Position numbers and translations under genes: made by a program. Of a stretch of 64,000 bases of DNA, positions 19,215 through 28,651 are shown in pieces. Origin of the DNA: Mycolicibacterium sarraceniae (GTDB lineage Bacteria > Actinomycetota > Actinomycetes > Mycobacteriales > Mycobacteriaceae); assembly GCF_010731875.1 (NCBI RefSeq), contig NZ_AP022595.1:3844001-3908000 (forward strand). The letters run 5' to 3'. Under the pieces are notes generated by a model. That model was not told the DNA's origin and did not search any database. It saw only the letters and a program-made list of their open reading frames with translations. Position 1 is the stretch's first letter; each line of letters starts with the position of its first letter.

Positions 19215-19235
19215 GTTCAGTCTGATGCACTCAAC
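19215..19235 (-). promoter_or_regulatory. HAIR-like HspR operator upstream of lon
   Basis: Read on the minus strand the sequence is GTTGAGT-GCATCAG-ACTGAAC. This has the CTTGAGT-N7-ACTCAAG layout of the HspR-associated inverted repeat, with 13 of 21 positions being spacer-matched arms that differ from consensus at three arm bases. It ends 13 nt before the lon start codon. HspR control of lon is known in Streptomyces; here it is inferred. Confidence 0.6.
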
Positions 19236-19284
19236 CCTGGTGGTAGTCGCTTTGTTCCCCGGTGCTGGTGGTCGCGACACAAAG

Positions 19285-19324
19285 CAGCGAGCCTGCCGCC
19301 GGGGGGTTGGCGACAGGCTCGCTG
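19285..19324 (-). terminator. Terminator hairpin after antigen 85 gene
   Basis: An 11-bp perfect inverted repeat (cagcgagcctg / caggctcgctg) with an 18-base loop lies 19 bp past the stop of the antigen 85 gene, in the gap before lon, where transcription should end. Confidence 0.6.
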
Positions 19325-19342
19325 GTGTGTGGTGTGGCCGGA

Positions 19343-20401
<1,059 letters not shown>

Positions 20402-20567
20402 CTAATCACGCGCGCCCGCGCCGACTCGGTACGCGCGGCGGTGCGCCAAGTCGCGGTTCGCTAACGATCAGGAGACGTGCCGGACTCGGGATCTGCCCCG
20501 GCCCAACGACTTTGAATTAGTCGCCGATAACAGCATGGTCACGCCCCGGCAACGATACGGTGGCGGC

Positions 20568-20843
20568 ATGGAGGACCCATTCGACCTGCAGCGCTTCGTC
20601 GATGCTTGGCGGCGCGGCAGCATGAGTGCACCCCGCTGCTGGCCGCCATTGAGGGCGCCTCGATCAAGGACCGCCATTGAGGGCGCCTCGATCAAGGAGA
20701 TCTTCCCCTGGCCGGAGAGCCTGAAGGTGCGCTCGTCGATGACACTGTTCGCTCGAGCCGCCACCGACAACGCCGATTTCCTCGCGGTATTGGACCCGTT
20801 CTACAGCGGCCATCAAGACCCCCGCACCCTCGAACTGCTCTAG
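20568..20843 (+). pseudogene. DUF1810 family protein with core deletion and 28-bp duplication
   Basis: The N-terminus (MEDPFDLQRFVDAW) and the C-terminus (KVRSSMTLFARAATDNADF, then LDPFYSGHQDPRTLELL) match DUF1810 proteins, normally ~140-150 residues. Here only 91 codons separate start and stop, and the conserved middle (the HWMWFVFPQ-type region) is gone. A perfect 28-bp tandem duplication occupies part of the gap; it happens to keep the two ends in one frame, so a small product is possible. Its stop overlaps that of the convergent GH13 gene. In M. tuberculosis a DUF1810 gene (Rv1873, from memory) precedes bfrA. Confidence 0.75.
20643..20698. repeat. Perfect 28-bp tandem duplication
   Basis: Two identical, adjacent 28-bp units beginning ccgccattgagggcgcct occupy 20643-20670 and 20671-20698 inside the DUF1810 remnant. 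Because 28 is not a multiple of three, loss of one copy would shift the frame. Confidence 0.95.
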
Positions 20844-22147
20844 CTGGGGCGTAGCACCAGCCAACCCTGCGGCGGGACCACGACCTCCCTGACGGTGTCC
20901 TCCGGCGGTGCCCCCGTGCCGCCCACCAGCTGGGCCGGCCCGCCGATCAGCGAGGCCACTGGCAGGTGCATCGGGGCGTCATCAATATTGAGCGCGACAA
21001 TCAACGCGTCATCACCGCTGCGGGTCTCGTACGCGTAGGTCCGGTTATCTAATTGCAGCGCAGTGGTTTTCGCGTCAAATAGCCACGGATTTCGACGGCG
21101 CAACCCGATCAGATACTGGTGCAGGTTCAAAATCTCGCGTCCGGCCGCGTCCGGTTGCGGCGGCAGGAGGCCGAACTCGGGGCGCACCGCATCATCGCCG
21201 CCGGCCCGCTCCTCCTTGACGCCGTGGGATCCGAGCTCGTCACCGGCGTAGATGCTGGGAACGCCGCCGGTGGTGAAGAGCAGCACCAGCGCGTGGGTCA
21301 CATGCTCGGCCCGTTCCAACTGGCTGGCGATCCGGGTGACATCGTGATTGCCGACGAACGTCAGGGGAGCGAAGGTGGCCAGAAATTCGTTGTGGCGCTG
21401 TAGCGCCCAGTCCAGCTCGTGGAAGTTGCCGTCGTTGAGGCTGCTCCAGATCGCCTTCCACAGCTCGTACTGGGTCACCGAGTCGACTCCGGAGCCGTCG
21501 ACGAACGCCGTGTAGTCGCCGTGGATCACCTCGGCGACGAACCACGCGTCGGGATGCGTGTCGCGAACCCGGGGCAGCACCTGCGCCCAGAAGGACTCCG
21601 GCACCGCATAGGCGGCATCTAGACGCCAGCCGTCGGCGCCGCGAGTGAGCCAATGTTTCATCACGTCGACGATGTAGTCGGCGACGACCGGGTTGCCGTG
21701 GTTAAGGGTGACCAGCTCACCGTGGCCCTCGAAGGTGTGGAAGCGGCCCGGGCGGCCGCGGAACCACCCGATCGATTCCGCGTCGCCCTCATCGACCGCC
21801 CGGCGATACGGCGCGAAATCGGTTCCGACATGGTTGAACACACCGTCGAGCAGGACCCGCAGTCCGCGCCGGTGCGCTTCGTCGATGAGGCGGTCGAAGT
21901 CGGCATCGTCGCCGAGGCGGGGGTCGATGCGGAGGTGGTCGGTGGTGTCGTAGCCGTGGGTGTGGGAGGCGAACACCGGGCCCAGCGCGATCCCCGAGGC
22001 ACCGAGTTCGACGGCGTAGTCGAGCCAGTCGACGATGCGGCGCAGCCGGTGTTCGTCGGGTCCGGGCGGTTCGGCGTTGGGGAAGGCGCCCACGAAGCCC
22101 AGCGGGTAGATGTGCCACCAGATCGCATGGCGCACCCAGTCCTTCAT
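20840..22147 (-). CDS. GH13 alpha-amylase family glycoside hydrolase
   Basis: A 435-residue cytosolic GH13 enzyme acting on alpha-glucans or related alpha-glucosides. The family regions are visible: LLDGVFNHVG (region I), GWRLDAAYAVP with the nucleophile Asp (region II), WFVAEVIHGD with the acid/base Glu (region III) and FVGNHDVTR with the transition-state Asp (region IV). A C-terminal beta domain follows. No signal peptide is seen. The ATG at 22147 shares one base with the stop of the upstream deaminase gene (TGATG), showing translational coupling. The exact specificity (amylase, glucosidase, trehalose-related) cannot be told. Confidence 0.87.
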   Translation of the reverse strand: MKDWVRHAIWWHIYPLGFVGAFPNAEPPGPDEHRLRRIVDWLDYAVELGASGIALGPVFASHTHGYDTTDHLRIDPRLGDDADFDRLIDEAHRRGLRVLLDGVFNHVGTDFAPYRRAVDEGDAESIGWFRGRPGRFHTFEGHGELVTLNHGNPVVADYIVDVMKHWLTRGADGWRLDAAYAVPESFWAQVLPRVRDTHPDAWFVAEVIHGDYTAFVDGSGVDSVTQYELWKAIWSSLNDGNFHELDWALQRHNEFLATFAPLTFVGNHDVTRIASQLERAEHVTHALVLLFTTGGVPSIYAGDELGSHGVKEERAGGDDAVRPEFGLLPPQPDAAGREILNLHQYLIGLRRRNPWLFDAKTTALQLDNRTYAYETRSGDDALIVALNIDDAPMHLPVASLIGGPAQLVGGTGAPPEDTVREVVVPPQGWLVLRPS

Positions 22148-22623
22148 CACGCGAACTTCGCGGCGTAAAGGGCCATCATTTCGTCGCGGTACTCCGGCGC
22201 TGGACCGTCGACCGTCAGCTGTGGGGCGATCGTCGTGATCGGCAGCGCCGCCACCGGCGGCAGCGGCGCCTGCCAGTCGGCCAGCCACTGCGCCAACTGC
22301 GCACCCGAGGTCGCAAAGACGATGCGGCCCAAGCCAACCCAGGCGTGGGCCGCCGCGCACATCGGGCAGTGCTCACCGGAGGTGTAGACGGTGGCTCGGG
22401 CACGCTGATCGGGCGACAGGTTGGTCACCGACCATTGTGCGATCGCCAGCTCGGGATGCGCGGTGGCGTCACCGGCACCGACGTGATTGTGGTCCTCGAA
22501 CAGGACTCGGCCGTCGGCGTCGACCAGGATCGAACCGAAGGGCTCGTCGCCGGCCACCAGCGCGGTGCGGGCGAGTTCCACACAGCGGCCGAGCAGCCGG
22601 ATGTCCTCCTCGTCGAGCGCCAC
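22147..22623 (-). CDS. Nucleoside/guanine deaminase (CDA fold)
   Basis: A 158-residue zinc deaminase of the cytidine/guanine deaminase superfamily. The HPELA segment supplies the zinc His and proton-shuttling Glu, and EHCPMCAAA supplies the two zinc cysteines about 30 residues later. The GDEPFGSILVD loop at residues ~26-36 is typical of the guanine/tRNA-adenosine deaminase-like group. Likely substrate is a purine base or nucleoside in salvage, but this is not proven. It is the first gene of a two-gene unit with the GH13 enzyme through a TGATG junction. Confidence 0.82.
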   Translation of the reverse strand: MALDEEDIRLLGRCVELARTALVAGDEPFGSILVDADGRVLFEDHNHVGAGDATAHPELAIAQWSVTNLSPDQRARATVYTSGEHCPMCAAAHAWVGLGRIVFATSGAQLAQWLADWQAPLPPVAALPITTIAPQLTVDGPAPEYRDEMMALYAAKFA

Positions 22624-22634
22624 GCTGTCTCACT

Positions 22635-23339
22635 TTACGCAGCTGGTGGCCGCGGGTGCCGTGTGCGCGCCAGCCAGGAGGGATCCACCGGTGGGCCAGG
22701 CCGCCCGCGGGTCAGTGGATAACATGCCAGCCCGACGATCAGGGCGGTCAGGTGTCCGATCGGGGTGAAGGTGGGGTTGATCAGTACCGCCCCGACGAAC
22801 CAGCAGCAAGCGGCGATCAGGTACAACCAGCGCCATGGGCGCGCGATGTGATACGTCAGCAGCCCGACGATGCCGACGACGAAATAGCTCACCCCGATAT
22901 CGCGGGCATTGAGGAAGCGCGGCGAGACGGCGGCCTCTTGGATCTGCCAGTACAGAAAACCCTCGCTGAGATAGGTGGCGACGATATGCGCGATCAGCCC
23001 TGCGATCACGAAACGTAGGTGTCCGAGCCAGCGCTCGGCCGGGGCCAGGAACAGACAGAACATCACCAGATAGGGCCACCACGAGGCGCCATCGAGCCAG
23101 AGCAGGCTGGTGATCAGCACCCGGATCGGGTCGGAAGCCAGGTGATGCAGGTTGGTCGAATCCTGGCGCAGCAGCACGATGAGATGCCACCGGGGCAGCA
23201 GATGCTGGGCGACCGTGGTGAGGAACAGCACCGCGAGCCAGGTGAACGTCACTGGCGCCGAGCGGATGAAATGCATGATCGGCCGCGTCCTGCCGCGCTG
23301 GGCGGTGACCGGCGCAGGTTGTTCTAAGCCGTCATGCAC
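22635..23339 (-). CDS. Rhomboid-like integral membrane protein
   Basis: A 234-residue membrane protein with about six helices. It resembles the rhomboid-like family of mycobacteria: a helix containing the GVSYFVVGIVG segment, in which the Ser could be the nucleophile, and a later helix with TPIGHLTALIVG containing a His. Whether it is an active intramembrane protease or an inactive relative is not clear. The C-terminus is Pro/Arg-rich and cytoplasmic. The ATG at 23339 gives the full length; an ATG at 23276 is also possible. It lies 12 bp from the deaminase gene on the same strand and could be cotranscribed. Confidence 0.72.
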   Translation of the reverse strand: MHDGLEQPAPVTAQRGRTRPIMHFIRSAPVTFTWLAVLFLTTVAQHLLPRWHLIVLLRQDSTNLHHLASDPIRVLITSLLWLDGASWWPYLVMFCLFLAPAERWLGHLRFVIAGLIAHIVATYLSEGFLYWQIQEAAVSPRFLNARDIGVSYFVVGIVGLLTYHIARPWRWLYLIAACCWFVGAVLINPTFTPIGHLTALIVGLACYPLTRGRPGPPVDPSWLARTRHPRPPAA

Positions 23340-23356
23340 GTGTCGAGATTACGGCG

Positions 23357-25063
23357 TCAGTGGCAGCAATCCGTGGCTGAGTCGGCCGGGGTGTCGAACA
23401 CGTCCAGTCGACACGCGCACGACGCCAGGATCGGGACATCGGCGCGGGCTGTGGCCAGTTCGAGCTGGCGGCCGATGATCACCGCTTCGCCGGCCCGGCC
23501 CAGGCGTTGCAGGCATTCGTGATAGCCGTGCAGGCTCCACACATTGCCCGGATGCTGACACGGCCGATTCAGTGTCGGGTCCAGACCGAGGTCGGCGGCG
23601 TACACCGCGGCCGCCTCTTCGACCCGCCCCTGCTCCAGCAGTAGTGCACCGTAGGCATGCCGGGTCGGCTGCATCCAGCCCCACGGTTCGTCATACGGCA
23701 ACGCGTCGTCGAGGGCGATGGCGCTCCTCAGGTGTTCGAAGGCCACGTCGAAATCGCCATTACGGTAGGAGATCTCGCCGTCGAGCATGGCCCCCGCGAC
23801 GGCCAAGATGTCGCGACTGGTGTTGTTGAACAGATACCGCGAGTCCGGGACCGAATCGTAGGCGGCCGCGAACGCCTCGCGTTCGGCGGCAGCCTGCGCC
23901 AGCTGGCCCGTGGCAGCATAGGCGACGCCACGTCCGTAGTGGATAGTCGCCGTTGTGCTGCAAAATAACGCCACATCCTGGGGGAGTGGCTCGGCGATCA
24001 ACTCATCCCAGCGGCCGAATCGGATCAGCACGTGTACTCGCAGCGGGACGAAGGCTTCCAGCCAATCGGCCATTGGCGGGGATTCGATGGACAGCAGGTC
24101 AGGTGTCAGCTGCCCGGACAATTCATCGGCGGCCTGCAGTGCGATCTGGGACTGTCCGGCGAACATCGCCGAGTAGACGATGAAGTGCAGATCATGCGCC
24201 CGGTAGAGCGAGTAGAAGTTCAGCGGCCCCGCGTGTTCGACGAACCGCCGGTCGGCGGCCACCGCGGTCTGATTGGCCAGCACGGAATCGCGGTAGTTTC
24301 CGCACAGCACGTCGATGTGGGACGGCATGTGCTGCAGGTGGCCCGCGTCGGGCACCAGGCCGCGCAGCAGATCGGCGGCGGGTAGCGCGTCCTCGGGGTG
24401 AGCCGACATCTCGAGCGCGTGGATGTGCAGGTGCAGGACGAAGGGGTGGACGCGGCCGGCTTCGGTAGACAGGGCGCGGTTCAGGAGCGATATCGCCTCC
24501 AGCACCCGCGATCCGGGGGCGGGCTCGCCGGTTGTGGTGTCCCACAACGCCCATGCGGTCAGGTTGACCAGTGCGTCGGCGGCCAGGGCCAGCACGTCGA
24601 CATCGTCGGGATAGGCCGCAGCCAGCTCGGCCATCGCGTCGGCGTAGGCAGCGTGGCCGGCCGCCAGCGCCTCGGTGTCATCGGGGTCGTCGGTGGGGAA
24701 TCGGGTGGCCAGCGCCGCGATCAGGGCGAGCTCGACGGCGCTGGCGCGGCTCGTGGCGGCCAGCTCGAGTTCCATCCGGGCTCGGGCCAGCGACGCTGCC
24801 AGGTCTACGGGATCGAACGCGTCCCAGGCCTTGTTGTAGTTGGGCCCGATCGCATACGCGATACCCCAGCGCGCTATCGCCAGGTCAGCGTCCAGTGCCA
24901 GCGCCCGCTCGAAGCAGGTGATCGCCTCCTCATGGTTGAAGGCGTAGGCCCACACCAGTCCTCGGTCGACCCACAGCTGTGCCTGCGGCGAGGGGGTCTC
25001 GACGGGTCGGTGATAGTCCCCGAGGTCGTAATACGGCTCAGTGTCGCCGCGCGGAACCGCCAT
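23357..25063 (-). CDS. Tetratricopeptide-repeat protein
   Basis: A 568-residue helical protein with TPR-like units, the clearest near the start (WAYAFNHEEAITCFERALAL then DADLAIARWGIAYAIGPNYN) and near the end (YGALLLEQGRVEEAAAVYAA). A conserved HLQHMPSHIDVLCGNYRDS motif in the middle is typical of a widespread bacterial TPR family of unknown function. No signal peptide or membrane helix is present, so it is probably cytosolic and involved in protein contacts. The ATG at 25063 begins a short polar leader. It is divergent from the cupin gene; the start codons are 71 bp apart. Confidence 0.8.
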   Translation of the reverse strand: MAVPRGDTEPYYDLGDYHRPVETPSPQAQLWVDRGLVWAYAFNHEEAITCFERALALDADLAIARWGIAYAIGPNYNKAWDAFDPVDLAASLARARMELELAATSRASAVELALIAALATRFPTDDPDDTEALAAGHAAYADAMAELAAAYPDDVDVLALAADALVNLTAWALWDTTTGEPAPGSRVLEAISLLNRALSTEAGRVHPFVLHLHIHALEMSAHPEDALPAADLLRGLVPDAGHLQHMPSHIDVLCGNYRDSVLANQTAVAADRRFVEHAGPLNFYSLYRAHDLHFIVYSAMFAGQSQIALQAADELSGQLTPDLLSIESPPMADWLEAFVPLRVHVLIRFGRWDELIAEPLPQDVALFCSTTATIHYGRGVAYAATGQLAQAAAEREAFAAAYDSVPDSRYLFNNTSRDILAVAGAMLDGEISYRNGDFDVAFEHLRSAIALDDALPYDEPWGWMQPTRHAYGALLLEQGRVEEAAAVYAADLGLDPTLNRPCQHPGNVWSLHGYHECLQRLGRAGEAVIIGRQLELATARADVPILASCACRLDVFDTPADSATDCCH

Positions 25064-25134
25064 GCCGCTCACCCTAGGTGAGCTCACCGGGCCCGGATAC
25101 CGTTGCAACCGAACAGAACGAAAGGGGGCACACC

Positions 25135-25518
25135 GTGATTCGCTGCGTGCGCTTGTTCACCGGAGCCGATCAGCAATCTCACATTCAGATCGGTAGCCTG
25201 GACCTGACGCCGGGCCGCAACGACGACCTGGTCTCGGCGGCGATCTCGACCAGTCACGTGACGGCGGAGGAGACCGCCACCGGTGGCACGCTGGCCTGGC
25301 ATACCGCACCGGTGCGCCAGCTCGTGGTGACACTCGCCGGCACATTGGTCTTCACCACGAGGGACGGGCAGGAGTTCACCCTGGCACCCGGCGATGTGCT
25401 GCTGGCCGAGGACACGGTCGGCTCCGGCCACCAGTGGCGTCTGGTCGACGACGAGCCGTGGCGGCGGATCTACATCGTGCTCGCCGACGGCGTTACGGTC
25501 CCGTTCGTCGCGGACTGA
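25135..25518 (+). CDS. Cupin-domain protein
   Basis: A 127-residue single-domain cupin. The beta-barrel motifs are recognisable: LAWHTAPVRQLVVTLAGTLVF corresponds to motif 1 and APGDVLLAEDTVGSGHQWRL to motif 2. The His pattern could bind a metal, but full ligand sets are not clear. Function unknown. The GTG at 25135 is preceded by AAAGGGGG at the right distance, and an in-frame start 57 bases earlier is less likely. Confidence 0.8.
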   Translation: MIRCVRLFTGADQQSHIQIGSLDLTPGRNDDLVSAAISTSHVTAEETATGGTLAWHTAPVRQLVVTLAGTLVFTTRDGQEFTLAPGDVLLAEDTVGSGHQWRLVDDEPWRRIYIVLADGVTVPFVAD

Positions 25519-25640
25519 TCCCGCCAGTGGCCTGCGACGACGCTCGCATTCCAACTGGGGGGCGGTTATCCGTCAATCGTGTTAGCCCAGCGACGAGACC
25601 CTGGTTCGACACGGCGTCGGCCCCGTGCTCTAGTGCTGGG

Positions 25641-26264
25641 GTGCTGGAATTCACCACCGAGGACCTGTCCGTCGAGGACATCGAGCGGCAGCAGGCGATC
25701 TATGAACCGCTCGCCATCTCAGTGCGTGAGCTGGTCGACGCGACGATCCGCACCGAGGTGGACGCCGAGACCGTCGCCGCGGTGAAGGCCGATATCGACG
25801 CGGCGACGGCCCGGCTGCGCAGCAAGCAGATCGACGGCGCCTTCGGAGTCAAGCGCACGCCTTCAGGGCGGAGCATCAGTTGGGGTAACGCCGTCATAGG
25901 CCTGCGCAACCCGAGCGCACCGCCGTTGGTGATCCACCGCGACGAGGACGGCCGGCGCTGGACCGACTTTCATCTCGGCGCACCCTACGAGGGTCCGCCC
26001 GGGCATGTGCACGGAGGGGTGTCGGCGCTGGTGCTCGATCATGTGCTCGGAGAGGCGGCCAGTCCCGACAACAAGCCCCGCTTCACCGGCAGCATCACCG
26101 TCCGGTACCTGCGGGCCTGCCCGCTCGGGCCGCTTCATGCCGAAGCCCAGATCACCCGCGTCGAGGGCGTGAAAACCTTTGTTGCCGGCTATATCTCCGA
26201 CGCCGAGGGCATCACCGTGGAGGCCGAGGGCGTCTTCATCACTCCGCGCTGGCTGCGCGACTGA
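25641..26264 (+). CDS. PaaI-type hotdog thioesterase
   Basis: A 207-residue protein with a C-terminal hotdog thioesterase domain (PaaI/4HBT group): DFHLGAPYEGPPGHVHGGVS, then ALVLDHVLG, then FTGSITVRYLRACPLGPLHAEA. The GHVHGG loop is the signature of the acyl-CoA-hydrolysing site. The N-terminal ~80 residues are helical and unassigned. The GTG at 25641 is close to a TAGTGC stretch and has no evident Shine-Dalgarno, so the message may be leaderless, as is common in mycobacteria (inference). It would hydrolyse acyl-CoA esters; substrate unknown. Confidence 0.83.
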   Translation: MLEFTTEDLSVEDIERQQAIYEPLAISVRELVDATIRTEVDAETVAAVKADIDAATARLRSKQIDGAFGVKRTPSGRSISWGNAVIGLRNPSAPPLVIHRDEDGRRWTDFHLGAPYEGPPGHVHGGVSALVLDHVLGEAASPDNKPRFTGSITVRYLRACPLGPLHAEAQITRVEGVKTFVAGYISDAEGITVEAEGVFITPRWLRD

Positions 26265-26462
26265 AACCGTTGGGCCAGTGCGCGATCGTGCCGTTGTGGG
26301 TGCCACCCCAATATGAGGCCACCTGCTTGGTCCACTGACAGGGCGCACACAGGGCGTGCGTCGAGCCGACGGCGTAATGGGTTGGAGGCCTCCACATCGT
26401 CGAGCAGGACGATGAGGACGTTCGGCGCACCTTTCGGCGGCCGCAGCTCCTTGATGGGCGGG
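26262..26462 (-). pseudogene. Arylsulfatase remnant
   Basis: The minus strand joins two distant pieces of an arylsulfatase. First comes the N-terminus PIKELRPPKGAPNVLIVLLD followed by DDV, containing the metal-binding Asp pair. After ~8 codons a second frame gives PCQWTKQVASYWGGTHNGTI and AHWPNGF, which in relatives lies some 250 residues further on. The sulfatase Cys/Ser formylglycine motif and everything between are missing, and the frame changes. This is a deletion scar of a ~780-residue gene. Confidence 0.75.
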
Positions 26463-26538
26463 TGACCACCGAGGAGACCAATTCTCGATCCCCTGAGGTG
26501 GGCCAGCCTACGCCGGGTCGGCGGGTAGGTTGCCAGTC

Positions 26539-27240
26539 ATGGAGAAGCTTATTGTCACGCTGCGCACCGGCGCGGCCGACGACGAGTGGGCCGAGAACCT
26601 GCGCGGTCCGGTGGCCCAGGAGCTGCTGGCGCTTGGCTTGCCCGGGCTGACGATCAACGTCCGTGACGCCGATGTCCGCGATTCGATGATGACATTGACG
26701 GTGCTGGATCCGCCGGTTCAGGCGTTGGTCAGCCTGTGGACCCAGCAGTATTACGGCGATCAGGTCCTCATGGCCCTCGAACTGCTCGGCCACCAGGCCG
26801 AGTACATCGCCGCCTACCTGGTGACCGAGTCGGCTCCGCTGCCCCCGCCGGTGACGGCACCCGGCGAGCGGACGCCGGGGCTGGCCAATATGGCGCTGCT
26901 GCGCCGGCCGGTCGATATGGACGAGCCGACGTGGCTGTCCCGCTGGCACGGCAACCACACGCCGGTGGCGATCGCCACCCAGTCGACGTTCACCTACGTG
27001 CAGAACTACGTGGTGCGCCCGCTCACCGAGGATGCTCCGGTGATCAACGCGATCGTTGAGGAGCATTTCCCCATCGAGTCCGTCAGCAGTCTGCACGCAT
27101 TCTTCGGTGCCGCCGACGATGCGGACCTGCAAAGCCGAATGGAGCAGATGGTCGCCAGCACAGCGGCATTCGGGGCCAACGTGAACATCGACGCGGTGCC
27201 GACCAGTCGTTACCTCTACCGGAGCCCGTTCCAGTCATGA
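26539..27240 (+). CDS. EthD-domain protein
   Basis: A 233-residue protein with one or two ferredoxin-like EthD folds. The clearest signature is near residue 135: MDEPTWLSRWHGNHTPVA (the W-x-x-H-x-P helix), then TFTYVQNYVVRPLTEDAPVI. EthD proteins often accompany catabolic oxygenases, but no chemistry is established. The ATG at 26539 begins MEKLIVTL, a typical strand. Its TGA overlaps the ATG of the following PPOX remnant (ATGA), showing a former operon. Confidence 0.75.
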   Translation: MEKLIVTLRTGAADDEWAENLRGPVAQELLALGLPGLTINVRDADVRDSMMTLTVLDPPVQALVSLWTQQYYGDQVLMALELLGHQAEYIAAYLVTESAPLPPPVTAPGERTPGLANMALLRRPVDMDEPTWLSRWHGNHTPVAIATQSTFTYVQNYVVRPLTEDAPVINAIVEEHFPIESVSSLHAFFGAADDADLQSRMEQMVASTAAFGANVNIDAVPTSRYLYRSPFQS

Positions 27241-27507
27241 CCACGCTGGACGAGGCCGTCGCCCGGGCCGAGGCCGACCGTGGTCTCGCGGTGGTCTCCA
27301 CGCTGCGCGCCGACAACACCATTCAGGCCTCGCTGATCAACGCCGGGCTGGCTGGGCGGCCCGGACCAGCTGCGGCGGCTGCTGCCCAAGGTGTTCACCG
27401 CTTGCGTTGGCACCCATGACAACTGGGCCGTATACGACCAGATCATGGCGGAGCAAGGCCGCGTCGCCATCCTGGTCGCGCCGACGCGGGTGTACTCAAA
27501 CGGCTGA
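27237..27507 (+). pseudogene. F420/PPOX-fold flavoprotein, deleted and frameshifted
   Basis: The start (TTLDEAVARAEADRGLAVVS then TLRADNTIQASLINAG) matches pyridoxamine-phosphate-oxidase-like, F420-binding split-barrel proteins. The next ~60 residues are missing. The tail resumes in another frame with GPDQLRRLLPKVFTACVGTH, DNWAVYDQIMAEQGRVAILV and APTRVYSNG-stop. Only about 85 codons remain of ~150. M. tuberculosis has an Rv1875-type PPOX protein just before bfrA, by recollection, so this may be its decayed counterpart. Confidence 0.75.
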
Positions 27508-27591
27508 CTCGACGAAGGAGCCCGGTTCTCTAGTCTCATCTGCCGGGCTTTGGCAGCCGCGATTCATTGGCGCACCGTTAGGCTTCCGCGC

Positions 27592-28347
27592 GTGACGCTG
27601 CTCATCGAAGACGAGAACCGGGTCCGCACGATCACCCTCAATCGGCCCGAGGCCCTCAATGCATTCAACGAGGCGCTCTACGACGCTACCGCCGAAGCGC
27701 TGCTGGCCGCGGCTGACGATCCCGAGGTGGCCGTCGTCCTCATCACCGGCGCCGGTCGCGCATTCAGCGCCGGCCAGGATCTCGGCGATATGCAGGCGCG
27801 CATCACCGATCCCGACTTCGTCCAAGGCGCACATGGGTTTCCCGGCCTAATCACCGCGCTGAGCCAGTTTCCCAAGCCATTGATCTGCGCGATCAACGGC
27901 GTAGGCCTTGGCATCGGCGCCACCATCCTCGGCTACGCGGATTTGGCGTTCATGTCCTCGACGGCCCGGCTGAAGTGCCCCTTCACCAGTCTGGGCGTCG
28001 CCCCCGAGGCGGCCTCGTCATACCTGTTGCCGCAGTTGATCGGTCGGCAGAACGCCGCGTGGTTATTGATGTCCTCGGAATGGGTAGACGCCGCCGAAGC
28101 GCTGCGGATGGGCTTGGTCTGGCGGGTGAGCGAACCCGATGAATTGATCACCGATGCTCGCAAGCACGCCGAAGTGCTTGCCTCCCGGCCTATTTCAAGC
28201 CTGATCGCGGTCAAGCAAACGATGGTCGAACCACTGCGCCCGGGGATCGCCGATGCGACCGCGCGGGAGAACGCCTTCTTCGAGAAGTTGATGGGCGCGG
28301 CTGCCAACGCTGAGGCGCTGGCGGATTTTCACCGCGGCAAGGCGTAG
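27592..28347 (+). CDS. Enoyl-CoA hydratase/isomerase
   Basis: A 251-residue crotonase-fold enzyme acting on acyl-CoA. It shows ITLNRPEALNAFN, the oxyanion loops GRAFSAGQDL and INGVGLGIGATI, and FTSLGVAPEAASSYLLPQ. The Glu in APEAASS fits one of the two catalytic acids; the other position is not clearly a Glu, so isomerase or another crotonase reaction is possible. The GTG at 27592 starts MTLLIEDENRVRTI. A TTAGGCT about 8 bp before it could serve as a -10 for a leaderless message. Role: fatty-acid or sterol side-chain beta-oxidation, inferred. Confidence 0.83.
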   Translation: MTLLIEDENRVRTITLNRPEALNAFNEALYDATAEALLAAADDPEVAVVLITGAGRAFSAGQDLGDMQARITDPDFVQGAHGFPGLITALSQFPKPLICAINGVGLGIGATILGYADLAFMSSTARLKCPFTSLGVAPEAASSYLLPQLIGRQNAAWLLMSSEWVDAAEALRMGLVWRVSEPDELITDARKHAEVLASRPISSLIAVKQTMVEPLRPGIADATARENAFFEKLMGAAANAEALADFHRGKA

Positions 28348-28348
28348 C

Positions 28349-28609
28349 TCAGCTGGCCCGTGCCGAGGAGCGCCGGGAGCCGCCGGCATGCAGCTGGCAG
28401 AACACTCTGCCGGTGCACTGGCGGCAGGGCACCTCTGTGGCCGTCGCGGCGAAGTGCTGCTCGATGATGGCCCGCACGGTGCGGCGGCAGCGGCCGCAAT
28501 CGCCGCCTGCGCCGCAGGCCGCAGCAACCTGCTTGGACGTACATGCGCCACCGGCGACGACCTCTTTGACGGTCGCGCTGGTCGCACCGGCGCAGAGACA
28601 CACGTACAT
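28349..28609 (-). CDS. bfd: Bacterioferritin-associated ferredoxin (Bfd-like [2Fe-2S] protein)
   Basis: A small [2Fe-2S] ferredoxin that reduces bacterioferritin to release stored iron. The 86-residue product has the Bfd cluster ligands Cys4, Cys6, Cys38 and Cys41 (YVCLCAGAT and GDCGRC). After the ~53-residue Bfd core comes an extra tail with three more Cys and a His (CRQCTGRVFCQLH at 62-74), beyond normal Bfd length. It is divergent from the bacterioferritin gene with an IdeR-like box between, so iron control of both is likely. The ATG at 28609 starts exactly at the family N-terminus. Confidence 0.85.
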   Translation of the reverse strand: MYVCLCAGATSATVKEVVAGGACTSKQVAAACGAGGDCGRCRRTVRAIIEQHFAATATEVPCRQCTGRVFCQLHAGGSRRSSARAS

Positions 28610-28651
28610 CAGGGCATCCCTCTCATCGCAGGCCACCTCGACTCGACACTG

